53,960 nucleotides of DNA, from assembly GCA_045114775.1 (NCBI GenBank), contig JBGULC010000002.1, forward strand, positions 1 through 53,960, read 5' to 3'. The stretch comes from UBA3792 sp045114775. Its GTDB lineage: Bacteria; Bacillota; Clostridia; Christensenellales; CAG-138. The position numbers and the translations under genes are program-made. The notes below the pieces were generated by a model, which was not told the origin of the DNA, did no database searches, and saw nothing but the letters and a program-made list of their open reading frames with translations. Shown here in pieces: positions 24,801-32,384 of this stretch; position 1 is the first letter of the stretch, and each line of letters starts with the position of its first letter.

Positions 24801-25226
24801 TTAGAATCTGCTTTTCTTACAGCACATACCCTGATCTGCCCAAGATCCTTTCCCAAGTTTATCAACAGCCAATAAATCCGCAGGCAGCCAGTTTACATCG
24901 TGCAAGTGTTCCTTCGAAAGCCAGCGAGCGGATTCGTGCTCCAGAAGGTCCAATTTACCTTGAACGATGGTGCAGATAAAGCAATCCATGGACAGATGGA
25001 ATTCCGGATAGTCATACTCCACAGTTGTTTGGAATCGCTCAATCTGAATGGTTGTTGCAAGCTCTTCCCGGATCTCACGGACCAGGGCTTGCTCGGGTGT
25101 CTCCCCTGCTTCGATCTTTCCACCGGGGAACTCCCAATAATCCTTGTACGCACCATACCCGCGTTGCGTTGCAAAGATCTTTCCGTCCTTATGAATGATT
25201 GCTGCGACGACTCTGATTGTTTTCAT
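24801..25226 (-). CDS. Nudix (MutT-like) nucleoside triphosphate hydrolase
   Basis: 141 aa, MutT-type. The complete Nudix box begins GGKIEAGETPEQALVREIRE at residue 36. EFPGG precedes it, and the rest fits the (d)NTP pyrophosphatase group that includes 8-oxo-dGTPase and CTP hydrolases. Start ATG 25226 with only one base between it and the stop of the helicase gene, so it is the last cistron of the defence operon. In this setting it might degrade a modified nucleotide or clean the pool, but no substrate can be read from the sequence. Confidence 0.9.
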   Translation of the reverse strand: MKTIRVVAAIIHKDGKIFATQRGYGAYKDYWEFPGGKIEAGETPEQALVREIREELATTIQIERFQTTVEYDYPEFHLSMDCFICTIVQGKLDLLEHESARWLSKEHLHDVNWLPADLLAVDKLGKGSWADQGMCCKKSRF

Positions 25227-25227
25227 T

Positions 25228-27216
25228 TTATAATTCTTTAATGCCGCATGACAGCAAATAGCTGTAAATATGATCATAGAATACAGAATTGCGCGTTTCA
25301 TCTTCTTCTGCATCTACACCTTGCGGGACAAATAAAACCATGCCCTGCCGTGCTCTTGTAAGCAAAACTCTATACGAGTTGATCAGATACCTTTGCTGTG
25401 CAATCTGGTTTCTTTTTGTCCATTTTGTTCCCCGGAAACTGTAGTAATCCCATCCGGTCCCGCTCACTTTCCTTCGCAAATCAGCATCCCAGCAAACAAC
25501 CGCCCAATCAATTTCAAGGCCTTGAACTTTAAACTCGCTTGCGACGATTTCCATCATATTTGAAGAACGAAGGTCATCGCTTGGAGCCAAGAACCAATTC
25601 TTCACATCGATATCTGTAGGAACATAGATACCTTCAGGCTTTAGTCTCTGGGCACTACTGCAGGCAAGGACTCCGCAACGTTGGGACCCGCGAACCTGCG
25701 CCTTTATCCATTCCTTTGCTTTCGCATAGTCGCGTGTGATAAAGACCGGATACTTAACGCTGATTTCCGCATATAGCTTCGCTGCTTCGAGCGGATTATT
25801 GTCCAAAACTGCATCGACAAACTTTGATTGCTTATCTGCTCTGAAGGATCGAATAGATGTCTTAAGATGCAATTCTTCCATCTCATGGCAACGATCGCAA
25901 TTCTGTATCATTTCTTTATCAATGTCTTTATCTTCTGTTTGGTTAAAGATCTCAGCAGAATAGAACATTTCCCATTCAGCATAATCCTCCACACCGCATC
26001 TAAACCACTCGTTGATGCCAACTTCGCCGTCATAGATATCCTGTCCGAGTCCAACCAGACAAATCATGACCGCCCAGCCTTCATGACGATCCATAATACT
26101 ATACAGGAGATGCGGCTCACTGACTGCCATTGCATCGTCTTTGTGCTTACGGACCATCTTTTCCTTATTCCAAACGCGCTGTGCCTCATCAAAGATCAAA
26201 ATGCGTTCAGCAGTAGGTTTATTCGTATTTGCATTCCCTTTTTTGAATGAGAAGCTCGACTGTATCAGTGCATTGATCGCAGCAGCCGTTTCCCTCGAGT
26301 ATGTTCCCATTGCCCTTGTGCTTCTCTTTAGTGCTTCCTGAAGCACTTCGACCAACGGGCCATTGCCGGAAATATACACACTGAGATTCTCCGAGCTCTT
26401 ATGCAGATTCTTTGCGACAACATCAAGGCCAACAAGAGTTTTCCCCGCACCTGGCACGCCAGTTACGAAACACACACATTTTTTATTATGATCTTTTGCG
26501 TATTCGATAACTTCATTGATACGCTTCTCGCATCTATTTACGTTCTCCTGCCCAGCCTCTGAATGTGCAATTTCGCTGAGCTCGTGCGTACTGTATGCTT
26601 CCACAGCAGCCGCAATAATCGTCGGCGTCGGATAGTATGGCGAATTAAACCACTTCTCGAAATCCAGAGGCTGATCATCACCATATCGATCTGCAACGGT
26701 TTGGACCTTTGGAATCAGAGACTCCATGTTTTCCCTCTGAAGATACACCTGCTTGTCCGGATAGCACGCCAAGGGCTGTATTTTCTTATAAGGCTGCGCA
26801 TCAGTAGCAATCAGTATTGGGCAAACGTAAAGGTCTTCTGATTCCTTGTGGAAATTCTTGATATCTATCGCGTAATCCTCTGCCTGCTGTGCATCTTGTG
26901 CTGTGAAGATATCTTTCCCGTTTTTGAACTCCAACGAAAAAACCATATGCCGAATCAGCAAAATAACGTCGATGCGTTTTCCGAGGCGAATAATATCATA
27001 CTCAAAAATGATATCTCCTTCCATCTGACACGCTTCAAGTCGATTCTGCAGCTCGCGGATCTGGTTTTCCCAGGCAGTCGTTTGGTCGATAGCGATTTCA
27101 AAGGAATGATGCACCAGCTGACCGACAATAGATGACCCATCATCACGAATAAAGCCGGGTATAGAATTACAATAATACGCCTTTCCGCTTTGTGTTGAAA
27201 AAGTGTACTTATTCAT
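25228..27216 (-). CDS. Nuclease-helicase protein (PD-(D/E)XK-like N-terminus plus DUF2075 SF1 helicase)
   Basis: 662 aa. N-terminal part: EYDIIRLGKRIDVILLI...MVFSLEFKNG gives the D-x(n)-E-x-K pattern (Asp about 83, Glu about 97, Lys about 99) of a PD-(D/E)XK nuclease. Helicase core: Walker A GVPGAGKT (253-260), Walker B ILIFDEAQR (339-347), motif V-like FKVQGLEIDWAVV and motif VI-like YRVLLTRARQGMVLFVP, as in superfamily 1/DUF2075. Start ATG 27216 lies inside the end of vsr (8-base overlap). It likely unwinds and cuts DNA as an effector of the methylation-linked system; that role is inferred from the operon. Confidence 0.87.
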   Translation of the reverse strand: MNKYTFSTQSGKAYYCNSIPGFIRDDGSSIVGQLVHHSFEIAIDQTTAWENQIRELQNRLEACQMEGDIIFEYDIIRLGKRIDVILLIRHMVFSLEFKNGKDIFTAQDAQQAEDYAIDIKNFHKESEDLYVCPILIATDAQPYKKIQPLACYPDKQVYLQRENMESLIPKVQTVADRYGDDQPLDFEKWFNSPYYPTPTIIAAAVEAYSTHELSEIAHSEAGQENVNRCEKRINEVIEYAKDHNKKCVCFVTGVPGAGKTLVGLDVVAKNLHKSSENLSVYISGNGPLVEVLQEALKRSTRAMGTYSRETAAAINALIQSSFSFKKGNANTNKPTAERILIFDEAQRVWNKEKMVRKHKDDAMAVSEPHLLYSIMDRHEGWAVMICLVGLGQDIYDGEVGINEWFRCGVEDYAEWEMFYSAEIFNQTEDKDIDKEMIQNCDRCHEMEELHLKTSIRSFRADKQSKFVDAVLDNNPLEAAKLYAEISVKYPVFITRDYAKAKEWIKAQVRGSQRCGVLACSSAQRLKPEGIYVPTDIDVKNWFLAPSDDLRSSNMMEIVASEFKVQGLEIDWAVVCWDADLRRKVSGTGWDYYSFRGTKWTKRNQIAQQRYLINSYRVLLTRARQGMVLFVPQGVDAEEDETRNSVFYDHIYSYLLSCGIKEL

Positions 27217-27643
27217 TGTCACTTCTCTCCCCATTTCTAATTTGAGCAATCAGCTGATTCATTGTTGTCTGAAAAGCATCTTTCTTCAGCTTGCATTCCC
27301 ACACAGTGATAACATGCCATCCCATCTGCTGCAGCATATCATAATTCTTCTTATCACGTAGGACATTTCCCTCTATCTTCGGCCGCCAATAATCTGCATT
27401 ATCTTTAGGCCATACGAACCTGGGGCAATCATGTTTATGCCAGAAACAGCCGTTTATAAAAACCACCGTCCTGTACTTCGGGAGAACGATATCTGGTGTT
27501 CCCGGAAGCTTGCGCACGTTTTTCCTGTAACGAAAGCCGTTTGCGAACAGGTACTTCCGCACTTTTTCTTCTGGCTTTGTATTCGAGCTATGAATATGTG
27601 ACATATTCATGCTCCTACTTTCTTTTGTATGATTGTCAGCCAT
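27209..27643 (-). CDS. vsr: Very short patch repair endonuclease Vsr
   Basis: 144 aa. Motifs PGTPDIVLPKYR (catalytic Asp about 51) and VVFINGCFWHKHDCPRF with the zinc-site His/Cys, then WRPKIEGNVLRDKKN: the full Vsr signature. Vsr nicks beside T in T:G mismatches made by deamination of 5-methylcytosine, so it fits the cytosine methyltransferase just upstream. It overlaps that gene and the helicase gene by 8 bases each. It may be repair, or an added restriction nuclease in this system. Confidence 0.96.
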   Translation of the reverse strand: MADNHTKESRSMNMSHIHSSNTKPEEKVRKYLFANGFRYRKNVRKLPGTPDIVLPKYRTVVFINGCFWHKHDCPRFVWPKDNADYWRPKIEGNVLRDKKNYDMLQQMGWHVITVWECKLKKDAFQTTMNQLIAQIRNGERSDNE

Positions 27644-29258
27644 TTCCCTTGCAGTCAGACGTATCCGTGCTAAGATATTCAGCCAGTTTCTTTGCTATCG
27701 ATTTTGCCATGATCGGCGGGACAGCATTCCCGACCTGTTGGTATTGCTTATCCTTTGAGCCGATAAACACAAAGCTATCCGGGAATGTCTGCAACCTTGC
27801 CGCTTCTCTGACACTGATCGCTCTATCCAAAGTCGGATGAATCCACATCGATTTTCTTACATTAACTACTGTGCCGCTCGGTTCATCATAGTTTAATCTC
27901 AGATAGATAGTGTTTTGTGTCCTTGAAGCATCTGTGTATGTATTGTTCTTCAAATCATCATCAAGAGAGTGAAAGTTCTCCCCCTGTTTCAAAGCCTTGA
28001 ATCGTTTTAACGCAACCTCGGTCGTCTTTGTTACAATATGATTCATAAGAATATCCGTATTCCGTAGACTTGTCCCAAGTTCTCCAAGATCATCTCGCTT
28101 TTTAATTGGAATACCGCAATCTTGGTCGATTTCTGTTATTGGATCAATGCTTTCCAGGTCCCCGATTGCGTCGCGGACCGTTCTATACTCTTTTTCCGCA
28201 AACATGCCACGAGGCAATTCCACTGTGGGTGCTATTTCTTTCTTCACGCCCATAACGACAAACCGCATCCTCTTTTGCGGAGCGCCATAATCAGCAGCGC
28301 ACAACACATCTTTGTCGATTACATATCCGGTCTGATCCGAACCTAGAATGGCCTGCAAATAATCAAATACAGCAAATGAACGAATATTCGCGATAACGCC
28401 TTTCTGAACACTATAGCTGTCGACCACAATATTATTGTCTGAGATTTCCTTGGCGATATTCAGCATTCTCTGGATCATGATGGCTGGTGTTATAAGCTGC
28501 ACTAATTCTTGCTCATCAATCCATCCATCATAATAATCCAGTACTGCTTTAAAGGCTTCCGTGTCCTTTTTAATTACGTAATCCTTCTCATCCGTTTTGA
28601 TATGCTGCAGAGCAATCCCCTGCAGAACAGTCTTATGTTTCTCAAGCGTTTTTTTCAGTTTATCCTTGTTCTTCGAATACTTTAATACTACATTCAGTTC
28701 AGGATAATGTGCTTCTGGCCATAAATAATGGTTAACTCTATCAGTATCTTTAATGATTGCCGAAGCTCCCCAGAAAGCATACTGTTCTTCGAGCAAGCAT
28801 AGCGGTGTATTCTTTGTTTCTATCTTATACTTCTTGATAATTGGTTTGTCATCTTTACTCATGAAAAACCGATGCACTTCAGATCTGAGCATACTGACGT
28901 TTTCCATAACAAATCCCTTTGGTTGCAGCTCAAGAATAGCACGAATAAACTGCTTTACCAGCATATTATTTTTGCTGATAATATGGTTTTTCTGCCTGTT
29001 TGCATTCGAGAAGCCTTGACACGGCGGTCCGCCAATTACCACATCGATTTTGCCGTACTTCTTTTCTATCTCGGTATAGTCAGCCGCACACACGTCGCCC
29101 AACACCTCAGCGTTAGGATGATTGCGTTTATAGGTCTCCTGCATATAGGGACTATTCTCAAAGGCCACTTTAAGGTCGAAAGCTTCCGTCTGGATAAAAC
29201 CTAAGCTCAACCCTCCAGCTCCTGCAAACAAATCAATTGTGCTAAACTTCTTTTTCAT
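27636..29258 (-). CDS. dcm: DNA (cytosine-5-)-methyltransferase
   Basis: 540 aa. Motif I DLFAGAGGLSLGF (9-21), motif IV GGPPCQGFSNANR with catalytic Cys at 80, motif VI MENVSM (about 118-123), motif VIII-like GAPQKRMRFVVMGV, motif IX/X SVREAARLQTFP and QVGNAVPP. Between motifs VI and VIII there is an extra stretch of roughly 150-200 residues (KYSKNKDKLKKTLEKHKTV and so on) not found in small enzymes of about 330-400 aa. It makes 5mC at an unknown sequence. Starts 8 bases after the AIPR gene. It is the mark by which the island would tell self from foreign DNA. Confidence 0.95.
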   Translation of the reverse strand: MKKKFSTIDLFAGAGGLSLGFIQTEAFDLKVAFENSPYMQETYKRNHPNAEVLGDVCAADYTEIEKKYGKIDVVIGGPPCQGFSNANRQKNHIISKNNMLVKQFIRAILELQPKGFVMENVSMLRSEVHRFFMSKDDKPIIKKYKIETKNTPLCLLEEQYAFWGASAIIKDTDRVNHYLWPEAHYPELNVVLKYSKNKDKLKKTLEKHKTVLQGIALQHIKTDEKDYVIKKDTEAFKAVLDYYDGWIDEQELVQLITPAIMIQRMLNIAKEISDNNIVVDSYSVQKGVIANIRSFAVFDYLQAILGSDQTGYVIDKDVLCAADYGAPQKRMRFVVMGVKKEIAPTVELPRGMFAEKEYRTVRDAIGDLESIDPITEIDQDCGIPIKKRDDLGELGTSLRNTDILMNHIVTKTTEVALKRFKALKQGENFHSLDDDLKNNTYTDASRTQNTIYLRLNYDEPSGTVVNVRKSMWIHPTLDRAISVREAARLQTFPDSFVFIGSKDKQYQQVGNAVPPIMAKSIAKKLAEYLSTDTSDCKGNG

Positions 29259-29266
29259 TTGTCAAC

Positions 29267-31387
29267 TTAACCTAATTCTTCAATTATATCATTATGCTTT
29301 TCAATGATGTCTTTCACATCCTTCTCAGCAATAAAGCCCTTACTATTTGCGATCTGCAGAATTCTTAGCCCTTGTTTAGCTTGTTTTATTGACGGGCTCT
29401 TACTCCACCCATAATATCGGCCAAGAGTTGTTGCTATGCCGCACTGGTATCCTTGAAGATTCCCTGTTTCTTTCCCCCATGCTCCAATCGCAAACCATAT
29501 TTCGCCGCTAACCGTCTTGATATCATCAATTAGTTGCTTTTCAGGTGTGTTCAGCGTACTAATCCCTGCCGGTTTTGCCTTGCCAATTGGAAGAAGCTCT
29601 GCCGATAAGTCTGCGTTCACTCCGATTTCGATTTTAGATTTTATATCAATCCAGCACTGCTCTTTTTTACACCATTGTGTAGTATTGATCCCTGCGCAAG
29701 TATCAGTCAGGTAGTCATAAACTGCATTAGCAACTGCCTCCGCCATTCTGTCAAATGCTTCGGTAGTCGCTTGCGCTCTCCAAACCGCTTGAAGATTAAT
29801 GCGCTGTGCAGTTTTATAGCTAATATACGCAGTGGTATAATCTGCTATATTCGCCCAAAAACCTTGGAATCTCTGTGCCTTAACAATCTGCCTGATTCGT
29901 CTATAAATAATGGCTTTTGCTATCAATTCTTGATAGTAACTCTGATCAGGCATAAACTGTCCGCGTTTTTTTAGCCGTATAGTAAAGTCTCGGAAGCTGG
30001 CTTGTCCGCCCTTACTTGTTATATGCGGCAATTGGTCCCATGCATTTTCATAGCGTGCAAGTTCAAGTTTGTCAAAGTACTGTTCCTTTGGATAGATCGA
30101 ATCAAAATATTTGACATTCTTTTCTCTTGATCTAGTATCCGCATACTGTCCGCGTGCTCTTTCATAAAACCACTTGGTTTGTTGTTCTCCGCCCGTCTTC
30201 GCCGGTGCCCAAACCGTTCTAGAAAGAGCTTCGATTGCTTGATGGAAACTATCATTTGCAGAGAAATCTGCTAATTGAACTTTGTTCTGCGTGTTAGCAC
30301 ATGCAGAAATCTGAGGAACAACTCGTTCCATTTGCGTTTGATCAGACAAAACGGTTATTTTTGCCTGGACATATATCTTGTCCAACGGAGTCTTGTCTTT
30401 TAGGCATGCATTAAAAATCGATGCTGTTGTCTGTCCCCCATTCACAATCTGAAAGTCGCTTAGGCCTGTAATTGTACATGTGTTCCCATGCTCATTGGCT
30501 GTTGTAATACTCTCCGCGGTAGCTGAAATGCCATTATTATAAGCTAGGAACATCTCCGGTGTTTCTAGAATAGTTGCTTTTATCCCTTTGTTAACTCCCC
30601 CTCGGGCTTGAAGAAATGCCCTCACATTTTTCTCTAACAACCGAGCATCATATTTCTCGTATATTCTGTACAGCACGTCACCAGGAAAAACAGTGAAATA
30701 AGAAGTATAACCTCCACTGTTTAATCTGTCTCCATTTTTCTGGTTTCTTGAGACTGTCGGTACTGTGACTTTTATTGCATCTAACGTCTTCCCAGTTAGC
30801 TCTTGCAAATTAAACTCAATTTTCTCCCTAGCAGTTCCCGATGTGCTTACTCTATAAATCCTCTCGATATCCCAAATTGTCGGCAAGAAAGTTATTCCAT
30901 TGATTTCTTCAGGTTCTAAAATGGTAGAACGTATAGTACCATTCGTCAATAGTATTAGTTTAACTTCCGTAATCTTTCCACGGTATTCATAGATGCTCCG
31001 GGCTAAATCAAAAGCGCCATATGCTTCCTCGATGTCGACATGATAATTCTGCAGTGACCTTAAATAGAATTGCTTTGCTCTGTTTAGCATAGCGATTGCA
31101 TCAGAAGGAGATACACTGTATATGGTAGGACTATTCTTATATATCGAAACAAACAGAATGATATAGCTCTCATCTTCAGCGATACTATATCCGTTGACCT
31201 TTACTCCGCGTCCTTCATGATAGCACACGTTTCCATCTTCTATTTCCGCTGCCTCGCAAAGATAATCGATATATATTTGTGTAAAAATGTTCTCTCGAAA
31301 GTCTTCGGTTTCATCAATTGCTGCTTTATTAATGATTTCTTGGCTTAAATCATCATAAAACTTGTTAAGTTCTTCAGCCTTCGCCAT
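29267..31387 (-). CDS. AIPR-family protein (abortive phage infection type)
   Basis: 706 aa. AIPR signature blocks: LLEKNVRAFLQARGGVNKGI (about 250-269), FLAYNNGISATAE (280-292) and DFQIVNGGQTTASIF (311-325). These proteins were first linked to abortive infection and occur in R-M-like loci; the biochemical role is poorly known. Start ATG 31387 chosen for AAGGAG 7 bases upstream; it overlaps the end of the PD-(D/E)XK gene by 14 bases. Residues 560-706 hold helical segments of unknown role. Confidence 0.9.
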   Translation of the reverse strand: MAKAEELNKFYDDLSQEIINKAAIDETEDFRENIFTQIYIDYLCEAAEIEDGNVCYHEGRGVKVNGYSIAEDESYIILFVSIYKNSPTIYSVSPSDAIAMLNRAKQFYLRSLQNYHVDIEEAYGAFDLARSIYEYRGKITEVKLILLTNGTIRSTILEPEEINGITFLPTIWDIERIYRVSTSGTAREKIEFNLQELTGKTLDAIKVTVPTVSRNQKNGDRLNSGGYTSYFTVFPGDVLYRIYEKYDARLLEKNVRAFLQARGGVNKGIKATILETPEMFLAYNNGISATAESITTANEHGNTCTITGLSDFQIVNGGQTTASIFNACLKDKTPLDKIYVQAKITVLSDQTQMERVVPQISACANTQNKVQLADFSANDSFHQAIEALSRTVWAPAKTGGEQQTKWFYERARGQYADTRSREKNVKYFDSIYPKEQYFDKLELARYENAWDQLPHITSKGGQASFRDFTIRLKKRGQFMPDQSYYQELIAKAIIYRRIRQIVKAQRFQGFWANIADYTTAYISYKTAQRINLQAVWRAQATTEAFDRMAEAVANAVYDYLTDTCAGINTTQWCKKEQCWIDIKSKIEIGVNADLSAELLPIGKAKPAGISTLNTPEKQLIDDIKTVSGEIWFAIGAWGKETGNLQGYQCGIATTLGRYYGWSKSPSIKQAKQGLRILQIANSKGFIAEKDVKDIIEKHNDIIEELG

Positions 31388-32384
31388 ACTCATTCTCCTT
31401 AATTGCCTTAGCGATTGACTCCATATCACTTAGAAAAGCATCACAGTGTTTCAAATGCAAACCATAATACACATCAGATATACCATTTGGCAAATCCGCT
31501 CTGATTATTCTAGGAAAGCCTGCAATCACATTATAGAAGCGCCGTTCTTCTATGCTGAATTTCTCCGAATACAGATCACCGCTTTCCATTGAAAATCCCA
31601 AGCATAAAAGACTAGCATAGAAACGTCCTTTCTGCTTTTCTTTCAACTGTTCGGCAATTAGTGTTACTAAGTCCGGAAGGCTTATGCCGCTTTGAGACTC
31701 TTTTTTCACTTTATATGTTGCCAAAACAAACACTTCTTTTCCAGGGTTATCCAACTGTGCTTCACTGGAAATGTGTACATATTCAAGTTCTTTTGCTGAT
31801 GTAGCTTTTACTTCTACCGCAAAAGCTTTTCCCTGAAAATCCTGCGCAGCCCTTACCGGTCCATTCCAATTATCAACCAGATCGAGCAACCCGTGATCAA
31901 GAGAATCCCGAATAAAACTCAGTTCACCAACCAATCCTAAAACCTTTTCATCCGATAGTTTATTGTTCGGCCCATTTTTAAAAAACTGCTTCCACTTATT
32001 TATGCGTGCAATAAGTGTTTTTACATATGTTTCATCTTCCCGTTGACTGCTTAATTCTTCCAAAATATCCTGCGCCACAAAAGTAAATACATCATTAAGG
32101 TCGGAAGCTGTGGCCTGTAAAATGCACGCAACATACCCCGGATGTTTTACAATTGGTTCTGAAATACGGATTGTAAAACCTTGCGGTTCAGCAAAGCCCT
32201 CAATCTTCTCCTTTTCTGTTTCTGGTATTTCTATTGATAAGTATCTTTTTGCCGGAGCGCCTGAAACTCCAATATAAGCGCGAAACAATAAATCAACGTA
32301 GACAAGACGAAAATGGTCTTTACCATTGCCCTTGCCGAGTTGTTCTATCTCGCTCCAAATTAATTCTAAATCATTATTCATCAT
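31374..32384 (-). CDS. PD-(D/E)XK motif protein (DUF4420)
   Basis: 336 aa. VLGLVGELSFIRDSL (about 148-162), then W-N-GP...AQDFQGKAFAVEVKATSA, giving Asp about 182, Glu about 191 and Lys about 193, the PD-(D/E)XK nuclease core of DUF4420. It is the likely restriction nuclease of the operon. Starts at 32393, 32384 and 32381 are all possible; 32384 gives a workable distance to GAGG. It overlaps the end of the Z1 gene. Confidence 0.88.
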   Translation of the reverse strand: MMNNDLELIWSEIEQLGKGNGKDHFRLVYVDLLFRAYIGVSGAPAKRYLSIEIPETEKEKIEGFAEPQGFTIRISEPIVKHPGYVACILQATASDLNDVFTFVAQDILEELSSQREDETYVKTLIARINKWKQFFKNGPNNKLSDEKVLGLVGELSFIRDSLDHGLLDLVDNWNGPVRAAQDFQGKAFAVEVKATSAKELEYVHISSEAQLDNPGKEVFVLATYKVKKESQSGISLPDLVTLIAEQLKEKQKGRFYASLLCLGFSMESGDLYSEKFSIEERRFYNVIAGFPRIIRADLPNGISDVYYGLHLKHCDAFLSDMESIAKAIKENEYGEG

